This document shows positions 1 through 6,850 of a stretch of 64,000 nt of DNA, one piece after another. Origin of the DNA: CAZJHD01 sp964545855 (lineage in GTDB: Bacteria; Planctomycetota; UBA1135; JACQFD01); NCBI GenBank assembly GCA_964545855.1, contig CAZJHD010000001.1, forward strand, positions 124,001 through 188,000, read 5' to 3'. Under the pieces are notes generated by a model. It made no database searches, was not told the DNA's origin, and saw nothing but the letters and a program-made list of their open reading frames with translations. The translations under genes were made by a program, and so were the position numbers. The number at the start of each line of letters is the position of its first letter. Within the stretch, counting starts at the first letter, position 1.

Positions 1-1
1 C

Positions 2-301
2 TGGCTCTTTCCCGGAACGATGCTGAACCTCTACCCGTGGGGGCTCTCGGCGAACTTCGTGGAGCCCCTCGGGCCCGCGCGCACGCGCGTCCGCTTCCAG
101 AGCTTCGTGCGCGACGCGTCCCTGCGGGAGCGCGGCGCCGGCGCCGGCCTCGACCGCATCGAGCGCGAGGACGAGGCGGCCGTGGAGTCGGTGCAGCGCG
201 GCATGCGCTCGCGCTTCGCGCGCCGCGCCCGCTACTCACCGAGCCAGGAGGCGGGCGTGCATCACTTCCACCGCCTGCTGGCGCGGATGCTGGCGGAGTG
301 A
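2..301 (+). CDS. Rieske-type aromatic ring-hydroxylating oxygenase, alpha subunit (C-terminal fragment)
   Basis: This is the last 99 codons of a gene that begins before the window. The reading frame is open from base 2. The visible text (WLFPGTMLNLYPWGLSANF, then VEPLGPARTRVRF, then a tail ending GVHHFHRLLARML) matches the C-terminal end of the catalytic SRPBCC domain in alpha subunits of Rieske non-haem iron oxygenases, including the conserved ExED near residue 55 and the RxRYSPSxExGVHHFH ending. The iron-sulfur domain and the Fe(II) ligands lie outside the window, so the substrate cannot be read. The last 66 bases overlap, tail to tail, the end of the minus-strand gene at 236-811. Confidence 0.75.
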   Translation, partial: WLFPGTMLNLYPWGLSANFVEPLGPARTRVRFQSFVRDASLRERGAGAGLDRIEREDEAAVESVQRGMRSRFARRARYSPSQEAGVHHFHRLLARMLAE

Positions 302-811
302 GGAGCGGCGGGTCGGTCTTCCGAAGGTGCAGCGTGCCCGAACGGAATCGCGCACCGGACCAATCAGCTCCCGCAGCGTCGACTCCGTGACCTCGCGTGG
401 CACGAGGTGTCCGCGGTAGGGGGCGACCTTCTGCCACTCGGGGTGCCGATCCCTCGCGCAGACGAGCGCGATCGTCTCTCCCGGACGGCCCAGCGCGTAG
501 CCGATCTCCCAGCCGACGTTGCCGTTCGGGAGATCGACGAGCGCGAGGATGTAGTCAGCCGCGTCGATGCCCGGTCGGACGACCCCTTCCCAGACCTGCC
601 GCGAGAAGACCTTGAAGCCGGGCACCTCGACGTCCCAGCCGGTCGGCGGTCGCTTCTCGAGGCCTCCGAGCGTGATCTCGACCTCTGCCAACTGGAAGTC
701 CCGCACGACGAAGACGCGCCGACGCGCCGCGGATTCGCCGGGCGGGGCCGTGCAGTCCTTCGGAGGGTCTCCTTGCGTCACGCGGGGGCTCGTGTGCGAA
801 GCGGGGAGCAT
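236..811 (-). CDS. Nucleoside 2-deoxyribosyltransferase-like / TIR-like domain protein
   Basis: This 191-residue protein has a core (residues 31-150) with the layout of the nucleoside 2-deoxyribosyltransferase/TIR-like fold. It has a first strand RRVFVVRDF, a D83-x-A-D86 stretch, then strand ILALVDL and the signature PNGNVGWEIGYALG, whose Glu102 is the likely catalytic acid. Family members cleave N-glycosidic bonds of nucleosides or NAD-like molecules. Whether this one is metabolic, toxic or defensive cannot be told. I use the ATG at 811 because the upstream in-frame ATG at 964 adds a low-complexity Arg/Ser leader. The gene is divergent from the HTH-DUF433 gene at 982, which suggests a functional or regulatory pair. 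Its last 20 or so codons are antisense to the end of the Rieske gene. Confidence 0.6.
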   Translation of the reverse strand: MLPASHTSPRVTQGDPPKDCTAPPGESAARRRVFVVRDFQLAEVEITLGGLEKRPPTGWDVEVPGFKVFSRQVWEGVVRPGIDAADYILALVDLPNGNVGWEIGYALGRPGETIALVCARDRHPEWQKVAPYRGHLVPREVTESTLRELIGPVRDSVRARCTFGRPTRRSSLRQHPRQQAVEVMHARLLAR

Positions 812-981
812 GCCCGGCGGAGGACGGCCGCGCCCCGGGAGAGGGCGTCGATGGACCCCTGCACGCCCCTGCGTCGTGAGAGGCCTTGACTCCGACCTCC
901 CGATCGGGCGCGATGACTCGTGAAGGGATCGCGTTCCGCGCTCGCGCGGCGCCTGCCTCCCCACCGGAGTTCGCTTTCACG

Positions 982-1671
982 ATGGACCTCGATCCCGACG
1001 ACCCCAGGAACCTGCCGAACTACACGATCGGCGAAGTCGCGCCCTATCTCGGCGTACCGGAGTCGACTGTGATGGCCTGGTCCATCGGTCGCGGCTACAG
1101 GACTCGGACGGGAGACGATCGGCGCGCGAGGGCTCTCTTCCCCATCGCTCAGCGCCGGCCTCCGACGCTCTCCTTCTGGAATCTCGTGGAGCTCTACGTC
1201 CTCGCGAGCATCCGGAGGAAGCATCGCGTGCCGCTCCAGAGAGTGCGCACGGCGCTTCACTACGTCGAGCGCGAGCTCCAAGTCGAGCGACCGCTGATTC
1301 GAGAGCAGTTCTACACCGACGGTGTGCACCTCTTCGTCGATCGCTTCTCGAGACTCGTGAGCGCCTCCGAGAGGGGCCAGACGGCGCTTCGCCAGCTCCT
1401 CGAGGGCTGTCTGCAGCGGATCGATCGAGATCCCCGGGGCATCGCCACGCGCCTCTTTCCCTGGGCGATCGAGCCGACCGAGGCTCGGGCCGTCGAGATC
1501 GATCCCCATCGCGCGTTCGGGAGGCTGGTCGTCAAGGGCACGGGAATCCCGACCCGGAATCTGGCGGAGCGTTTCCACGCGGGAGAGTCGCTGGAGGAGC
1601 TGTCGAAGGACTTCCAGCTCGGCATCGATCAGGTCGAGGCCGCGATGCGCTTCGAGCTTCGAGCCGCGTAG
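982..1671 (+). CDS. HTH-DUF433 protein, VapB45 (Rv2018)-like antitoxin/regulator
   Basis: This 229-residue protein has an N-terminal MerR-like helix-turn-helix (YTIGEVAPYLGVPESTVMAW, about residues 14-33). A middle helical region (LSFWNLVELYVL...IRRKHRVPLQRVRTALHYV) follows, and a C-terminal DUF433 domain sits at about residues 165-225 (GRLVVKGTGIPTRNLAERF...LSKDFQL). This three-part layout is that of Rv2018, the VapB45 antitoxin, whose toxin is normally an adjacent PIN/DUF5615 protein. No such toxin is present here: the downstream gene is on the other strand 6 bp away, and the upstream divergent gene is a deoxyribosyltransferase/TIR-like enzyme. The ATG at 982 is chosen because earlier in-frame ATGs (886, 913) add a non-conserved leader. 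It probably binds DNA and autoregulates the 170-bp divergent gap. Confidence 0.72.
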   Translation: MDLDPDDPRNLPNYTIGEVAPYLGVPESTVMAWSIGRGYRTRTGDDRRARALFPIAQRRPPTLSFWNLVELYVLASIRRKHRVPLQRVRTALHYVERELQVERPLIREQFYTDGVHLFVDRFSRLVSASERGQTALRQLLEGCLQRIDRDPRGIATRLFPWAIEPTEARAVEIDPHRAFGRLVVKGTGIPTRNLAERFHAGESLEELSKDFQLGIDQVEAAMRFELRAA

Positions 1672-1677
1672 CGCCCC

Positions 1678-3933
1678 TCACTCCTTCGGCTGCGGCTTCG
1701 CCGCGAGGTACTGCGGCGGGAAGAACTGGTCGGGGAAGCCGTAGGCGACGGACGCGCGGAGCGTCAGGTGCGGGTCGAGGAGGTGGCCGCGTGCGATGGC
1801 ACAGAGGTCGGCGCGGCCGGCGGCGAGGATCGTGTTCACGTGGTCGGCGCCGAGGATGGCGCCGACGGCCATGACGCGCAGGCCCGGCACGTCCTGCTTG
1901 ATGCGCTCGGCGAAGGGCACCTGGTACATGCGGCCGTACACCGGCTCCGACTCGGGCGTATTGCCGGCCGACGACACGTCGACGAGGTCGCAGCCACGTT
2001 CGTGCAGCGCGCGCGAGAGCACGACGGCCTCGTCGATCGTGAAGCCGCCCTCGTCGTCGAGCCAGTCGGAGGCGGAGATGCGCACGGCGACCGGCAGATC
2101 GGCGGGCCAGGCACCGCGCACGGCCTCGAAGACCGCGAGCGGATAGCGCATCCGGTTCTCGAGCGCGCCGCCCCACTCGTCGCGCCGCGAATTCGACTTG
2201 GGGCTGAGGAAGCTCGACAGGAGATAGCCGTGCGCCATGTGGAGCTCGACGAGGTCGAAGCCGGCGCCGGCGGCGCGGCGCGCGGCGGCGACGTACTCGC
2301 CGAGGACGCGCTCCATGTCGGCGCGCGTCATGGCGCGCGGCGCAGGGAAGTCGCGGTCGAAGGGATCGGCCGACGGGCCGAGCGTCGTCCAGGCGCCCTT
2401 CCCCTGGATCGGCTTGTCGCCCTCCCAGGGAAGCGTGCAGGAGCCCTTCCGCCCCGCGTGGCCGAGCTGCATGCCGATCTTCGTGCGGCTGTGGGCGTGC
2501 ACGAAGTCGACGATCCGCTTCCAAGCGGGCACGTGCTCGTCGCGGTAGATCCCGGCGCAGCCGTGGGTGATCCGTCCTTCGGCGGAGACGTTCGTCATCT
2601 CCGTGAAGAGGAGACCGGCGCCGCCGACGGCGCGCGCTCCGAGGTGCGCCAGGTGCCAGTCGTTGGGCGCGCCGTCGACGGAGGAGTATTGGCACATGGG
2701 GGAGACGCAGACGCGGTTCTCGAGGCGGAGCCCGCGCAGCGCGAGCGGCGCGAAGAGCGGCGGCGGCGTCGTGCCGTCGGAGGCCTTCGGCGCTCCCTCC
2801 TCGGCGGCGAACCAGGCGGCCATGCGCTCCGTGAGGCCCGGGTCGCGCACGGCGAGCTTGTCCCAGGTGATCTGCTTCGAGCGCGTCATCAGGTTGAAGC
2901 TGAGCTGCGCCGGCGGCTGGTGCATGTACCGCGCGCACTTCTCGAACCACTCGAGGCTCGTCTGGGCCGCCTTCTGGATCTTCAGGCAGGGCACGCGCCG
3001 CGCCTCCTCGTAGGCGGCGAGCACGCGCGGCACGTCGCCGGTGCCGTGCTCGCGGAACGCATCGACGAGGGCGATCGCGTCCTCCATGGCGAGCTTCGTC
3101 CCGGAGCCGATGGAGAAGTGGGCCGTGTGGGCCGCGTCGCCGATCAGCACGACGTTGCGGTGGTGCCAGCGCTCGTTCCGGACCGTCGGGAAGCTGCGCC
3201 AGAGGGAGCGATTCGTGAGCAGCCGGTGCTCGCCGAGGAAGTCGGCGAAGAGGCGCTCCGCGTAGGCGACGGTCTCGGCCTCGCTCGCCTCGTCGAGACC
3301 CGATGCATGCCACGTCGTCTCGTGGCACTCGAGGATGAACGTGCTCAGCTCCTTCTGGAACGGGTAGGCGTGCACGACGAACAGTCCGTGCTCGTTCTCT
3401 CGGAAGAGGAAGGTGAAGGCCGAGAGCGGCTTCGTCGTGCCGAGCCAGCTGAAGCGGCACTTGCCCCATTCGATCGTCGGCTGGAAGTGCTCCTTCCAGC
3501 GGTCGCGGATCGCGCTGTTCACTCCGTCGGCGGCGAGGACGAGGTCGGCGCCGAGGTACGGCTCGAGGTCGGACACCTCCTTCTGGAACGCGAGCTCGAC
3601 GCCGAGCTCGCGGCAGCGCTCGTGGAAGATCTCCAGCAGGCGCTTGCGCGAGAGCCCGCAGAAGCCGTGCCCCGTCGAGCGCTCGCGGGTGCCTCGATAG
3701 AAGGTGTCGATCTCGCCCCACGACGCGAACTCGCGCGTGATGCGCGCGTAGCTCTCGGGGTCGGCCTCCTCGAAGTTCGAGAGCGTCTCGTCGGAGAACA
3801 CGACGCCCCAGCCGAACGTGTCGTCGGCCCGATTGCGCTCGAGGACCCGGATGCGGCAGGCCGGGAAGGCCTTCTTCATCAGGATCGCGAAATACAGCCC
3901 GGCGGGCCCGCCGCCGATGCTCACGATGTCCAT
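1678..3933 (-). CDS. Bifunctional salicylyl-CoA 5-hydroxylase / anthraniloyl-CoA monooxygenase-type flavoenzyme (FAD monooxygenase-OYE fusion)
   Basis: This 751-residue two-domain enzyme begins with an FAD-dependent aromatic monooxygenase (about residues 1-375). That half shows the dinucleotide motif IGGGPAG at residues 6-12, GWGVVFSDETL, and the FAD motif GDAAHTAHFSIGSGTKLAMEDA. The second half (about 390-745) is an old-yellow-enzyme NADH:flavin oxidoreductase starting PLFAPLALRGLRLENRVCVSPMCQYSS and containing the HLAHLGARAVGG and HxGRKGS motifs. This fusion is known for salicylyl-CoA 5-hydroxylases and 2-aminobenzoyl-CoA monooxygenase/reductases, which hydroxylate (and in the latter case also reduce) CoA-activated aromatic acids. 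The exact CoA substrate is not settled by the sequence. The gene appears monocistronic, with a -10 (TAGGAT) 8 nt before the ATG and no Shine-Dalgarno sequence. Confidence 0.88.
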   Translation of the reverse strand: MDIVSIGGGPAGLYFAILMKKAFPACRIRVLERNRADDTFGWGVVFSDETLSNFEEADPESYARITREFASWGEIDTFYRGTRERSTGHGFCGLSRKRLLEIFHERCRELGVELAFQKEVSDLEPYLGADLVLAADGVNSAIRDRWKEHFQPTIEWGKCRFSWLGTTKPLSAFTFLFRENEHGLFVVHAYPFQKELSTFILECHETTWHASGLDEASEAETVAYAERLFADFLGEHRLLTNRSLWRSFPTVRNERWHHRNVVLIGDAAHTAHFSIGSGTKLAMEDAIALVDAFREHGTGDVPRVLAAYEEARRVPCLKIQKAAQTSLEWFEKCARYMHQPPAQLSFNLMTRSKQITWDKLAVRDPGLTERMAAWFAAEEGAPKASDGTTPPPLFAPLALRGLRLENRVCVSPMCQYSSVDGAPNDWHLAHLGARAVGGAGLLFTEMTNVSAEGRITHGCAGIYRDEHVPAWKRIVDFVHAHSRTKIGMQLGHAGRKGSCTLPWEGDKPIQGKGAWTTLGPSADPFDRDFPAPRAMTRADMERVLGEYVAAARRAAGAGFDLVELHMAHGYLLSSFLSPKSNSRRDEWGGALENRMRYPLAVFEAVRGAWPADLPVAVRISASDWLDDEGGFTIDEAVVLSRALHERGCDLVDVSSAGNTPESEPVYGRMYQVPFAERIKQDVPGLRVMAVGAILGADHVNTILAAGRADLCAIARGHLLDPHLTLRASVAYGFPDQFFPPQYLAAKPQPKE

Positions 3934-3941
3934 GGGGGCGG

Positions 3942-3947
3942 ATCCTA
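3942..3947 (-). promoter_or_regulatory. Putative -10 element for leaderless salicylyl-CoA hydroxylase transcript
   Basis: Read on the minus strand, TAGGAT lies 8 nt before the ATG at 3933, with no purine-rich ribosome site between. Transcription would start at or next to the start codon. It is one of several similar elements in the window. Confidence 0.45.
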
Positions 3948-3979
3948 CGCGATGGTCCGCGAGCCTCCGGACGGGTCGC

Positions 3980-3985
3980 TACTCT
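3980..3985 (+). promoter_or_regulatory. Putative -10 element for leaderless M1 aminopeptidase transcript
   Basis: TACTCT lies 6 nt before the ATG at 3992, again without a Shine-Dalgarno sequence. With the minus-strand element at 3942-3947 it forms a compact divergent promoter in a 58-bp gap. Confidence 0.4.
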
Positions 3986-3991
3986 GGGCGC

Positions 3992-5836
3992 ATGTCCCTC
4001 CACCGAGCACTCTCGTCGGCCTCGCTGCTGCTCGCGGCCGCTTGCGCCGCCCCCGTGACCGCCTCACGGCCGCGGATCGCGTTGGACCCGCACAGCCATG
4101 CCGAGCCCGAGCGCGTGCGCGTTCGGCACGTGAGCCTCGATCTCGAGATCCGCTTCGACCAGCGGATGCTCGAAGGGAGCGCCACCCTCGAGCTCGAACG
4201 GCCCGATCCGACGGCGCCCCTGGTCCTCGACGCGCGCGACCTGTGGGTGACGTCGGTGCTCACTCCCGATGGCGATCCGCGCCGCTTCGTGACCGGCCCC
4301 CCGGATCCGATCCTCGGCTCCGCCCTCGTCATCGACCTCGAGCCCGGCGATCGGGCCGTCGAGGTCTTCTACCGCACGTACCCCCAGGCGCCGGCGCTGC
4401 AGTGGCTCGCGCCGTCGCAGACGGCCGGTGGCGCGCATCCGTTCGTCTACACGCAGGGCCAGTCGATCCTCACGCGCACATGGATCCCGCTGCAAGACTC
4501 GCCGGGGGTGCGCGTGACCTTCGATGCCGTTCTCCGCGCGCCGCGCGAGACGACGGCCGTCATGGCGGCGGAGCAGCTCGGACGCGGAGAGGACGGAGCG
4601 TTCCGCTTCCGCATGGACCATCCGATCCCGCCCTACCTGATCGCGATGGCCTGTGGCGACCTCGCCTTCCGCCCGTTGTCGGAGCGCTGCGGCGTGTGGG
4701 CGGAGCCCTCCGTCGTCGACCGGGCCGCCGCGGAGCTCTCGGACACGGAGGCGATGGTGCGCGCCGCCGAGGACCTCTTCGGCCCCTATCGCTGGGGGCG
4801 CTACGACCTCCTCGTCCTGCCGCCGTCCTTCCCCTTCGGCGGGATGGAGAATCCGCGCCTCACCTTCGCGACGCCGACGATCCTCGCCGGGGACAAGTCG
4901 CTCGTCGCGCTCGTGGCCCACGAGCTCGCGCACTCCTGGTCGGGGAACCTCGTCACGAACGCCACATGGCGCGACTTCTGGCTGAACGAGGGATTCACGG
5001 TCTACCTGGAGGGGCGGATCATGGAGGCCGTCTTCGGCGTCGACCGTGCGCGCATGGAGCAGCAGCTCGGGCGCCGCGAGCTCGAGCGCGAGCTGCAGGA
5101 GCTGCCGCTCGCCGAGCAGGTGCTCCACATCGACCTCACGGGCCGCGATCCCGACGACGGCTTCTCGCAGGTGCCCTACGAGAAGGGCGCGCTGTTCCTG
5201 CGGAGGCTCGAGGAGATCTTCGGCCGGAAGGTCTTCGACCGATTCCTCACGGGGTACTTCGACGCGCACGCGTTCCAGAGCCTGACGACGGAGCGCTTCG
5301 TCGCGTACCTCCGGGAGCGGCTCCTGGAGGGCGATCCCGAGAAGGCGTCCCGGATCGACCTCGCGCGATGGATCGAGGCGCCGGGGCTCCCGGAGGACGC
5401 ACCGAGCCAGCGGTCCGACGCGCTCGCGCGCGCCGAGGCGGCCGTGCAGGCCTTCGGAGCGGGCACGCCGCCGGAGCGTCTCGACGTGTCCGGGTTCGTG
5501 ACGCAGCAGTGGATCCACTTCCTCGAGTCGCTCCCGGTCGGCGTCGGCGCGGCGGAGCTCGCGCGCCTCGACGGGGCGTTCCGTCTCACGGAGACGGGCA
5601 ACTCGGAGATCCTCTGCGTCTGGCTGCGTCGATCCATCGAGGCCGGCTACGCGGACGCCGACGAGCGGCTCGAGCGCTTCCTCCTGGAGGTGGGGCGGCG
5701 CAAGTACCTGAAGCCTCTCTACACCGCGCTCGCGAAGACCGAGGAGGGCAAGGCGCGCGCGCGGCGGATCTACGAGCAAGCGCGGCCGCGCTACCACTCC
5801 GTGTCGACGGGCACCATCGACGAGATCCTGCGGTGA
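3992..5836 (+). CDS. M1 family metallo-aminopeptidase, leukotriene A4 hydrolase-like, exported
   Basis: This 614-residue zinc aminopeptidase is close to the 611 residues of leukotriene A4 hydrolase. The N-terminus MSLHRALSSASLLLAAACAAP is a lipoprotein-like signal (ALLAAAC pattern near residue 18), so the enzyme is probably exported and lipid-anchored. The substrate-binding motif GGMENP and the zinc site HELAHSW (His310, Glu311, His314) with the third ligand Glu333 in NEG keep the family spacing. A C-terminal helical domain of the LTA4H type follows (about 460-614). It should release N-terminal residues from peptides in the periplasm. The ATG at 3992 is chosen for its signal peptide and the promoter just upstream; the in-frame ATG at 3818 lies inside the divergent gene. 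The last 4 bases overlap the next gene (GTGA). Confidence 0.9.
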   Translation: MSLHRALSSASLLLAAACAAPVTASRPRIALDPHSHAEPERVRVRHVSLDLEIRFDQRMLEGSATLELERPDPTAPLVLDARDLWVTSVLTPDGDPRRFVTGPPDPILGSALVIDLEPGDRAVEVFYRTYPQAPALQWLAPSQTAGGAHPFVYTQGQSILTRTWIPLQDSPGVRVTFDAVLRAPRETTAVMAAEQLGRGEDGAFRFRMDHPIPPYLIAMACGDLAFRPLSERCGVWAEPSVVDRAAAELSDTEAMVRAAEDLFGPYRWGRYDLLVLPPSFPFGGMENPRLTFATPTILAGDKSLVALVAHELAHSWSGNLVTNATWRDFWLNEGFTVYLEGRIMEAVFGVDRARMEQQLGRRELERELQELPLAEQVLHIDLTGRDPDDGFSQVPYEKGALFLRRLEEIFGRKVFDRFLTGYFDAHAFQSLTTERFVAYLRERLLEGDPEKASRIDLARWIEAPGLPEDAPSQRSDALARAEAAVQAFGAGTPPERLDVSGFVTQQWIHFLESLPVGVGAAELARLDGAFRLTETGNSEILCVWLRRSIEAGYADADERLERFLLEVGRRKYLKPLYTALAKTEEGKARARRIYEQARPRYHSVSTGTIDEILR

Positions 5837-6747
5837 ACTCGCGCCGCCGCCCGGCGCCGGCGGACACCCCGCGCCCGCGCACGCATCGCGTTCCCCGCGG
5901 CTCCGGGGCGACGCGAAGCGCGCGCGCCGGTCTCCACTACGACGCGCGCTTCGTCTCCCTCGCGGACGCCGAGGAGGTCGTGCGCTGGCTCGCGACGATC
6001 CGTCCCCTCTGGGAGGAACGCTACTCCGTGCATCGCGAGCCGCCGGCGGGACAGCAGCGACGGCGTCTCCTGCGGCCGGTCTACTGGCTCGGGAGCTGGC
6101 AGTTCGCCTGCCTCGACTACTACCGGCCGCCGCGCGGGACGCAGGATCGGTGCGTCGCCGCGGAGCCCTTTCCGCCCGTGCTCGCGCGGCTCGTCGCGCG
6201 CGCCGAGGAGATCGCGCGGCGGAGCCACCGCGGCCCCGACCTCCCGAGCGGCTGGCGGCTCAACACGTGCCTCGTGAACCTCTATGGCGATCATCTCCGC
6301 GACGGCCGCCGCGTCGACGCGGCGCGCGTCGGCGAGCACAAGGACTTCGAGCCGGGCCCCGTGGCGTCGATCTCCCTCGGCGAGCGGGCGCTCTTCCAGT
6401 TCGTCGCGAGCCGTGGCCGCGCGCTCCCCGCGTCCCTCGTCCACGCGCAGTGGCTCGACGACCGCTCGCTCCTCATCTTCGGCGGAGAGCCCTGGAAGAG
6501 CCGGACGTTCCATCGCGTGCAGCGCGTGGACCGCCGCGCCGGCCACCGGCTCCCGCCCGAGGTGGAGGGCTTCGAGACTCGCCGCGTGAACTTCACCTTC
6601 CGCTGGGTGCCGGACGAGCACGTCGTGCCCTTCGGGAAGCTCGCGCCGGCGGCTCGGGACGACGTGCGCGCCTACGTCGCCGAGCTCGCGCGCAGCTCCC
6701 CGTGGTTCGCCCGGGCGCTCGCGGAGGAGCCCCACCCTCCGGCGTGA
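5833..6747 (+). CDS. AlkB-family 2-oxoglutarate/Fe(II)-dependent dioxygenase
   Basis: This 304-residue protein contains the AlkB-type double-stranded beta-helix. The iron ligands are His169 and Asp171 (GEHKDFEPG) and distal His227 (RTFHRVQR). The AlkB signature RxNxTxR is exact (RVNFTFR, residues 251-257). AlkB relatives remove alkyl lesions from nucleic acids, or hydroxylate or demethylate other substrates. The nucleotide-recognition region is not diagnostic here, so the substrate is open. The Arg-rich N-terminal 35 residues look disordered. Start is GTG, overlapping the TGA of the M1 peptidase by 4 bp, so the two are translationally coupled. This is odd, because the partner appears to be an exported enzyme. 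Confidence 0.85.
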   Translation: MNSRRRPAPADTPRPRTHRVPRGSGATRSARAGLHYDARFVSLADAEEVVRWLATIRPLWEERYSVHREPPAGQQRRRLLRPVYWLGSWQFACLDYYRPPRGTQDRCVAAEPFPPVLARLVARAEEIARRSHRGPDLPSGWRLNTCLVNLYGDHLRDGRRVDAARVGEHKDFEPGPVASISLGERALFQFVASRGRALPASLVHAQWLDDRSLLIFGGEPWKSRTFHRVQRVDRRAGHRLPPEVEGFETRRVNFTFRWVPDEHVVPFGKLAPAARDDVRAYVAELARSSPWFARALAEEPHPPA

Positions 6748-6750
6748 CGT

Positions 6751-6765
6751 CCCGCCGGCGGCGGG
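6751..6765 (+). terminator. Weak GC hairpin after the AlkB gene
   Basis: A 6-bp stem (CCCGCC/GGCGGG) with a 3-nt loop starts 3 bp after the AlkB-like stop codon. There is no T-tract, so it may act only as a 3' end stabiliser. Confidence 0.25.
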
Positions 6766-6850
6766 CGCGGGTTCCATCGGCGCTGCGCGAGGGGGCTCGC
6801 CGCAGGCTCGATCGGTTTCGGGCCTCCATCGGGGATGATCGCGCCCCCCC

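Noticed and set aside
886..914. TTGACT followed by CGCGAT as a sigma-70 promoter for the DUF433 gene
   Set aside because: The -35 is good but no acceptable -10 lies 16-18 bp downstream, and a TTGACT by chance is not rare.
1768..6747. A 1659-codon open frame on the plus strand
   Set aside because: Up to about 5830 it is antisense or out of frame to two clear enzymes and gives an Arg/Ala/Val-rich text without domains. Only its last part (5833-6747) is a real gene, the AlkB-like protein.
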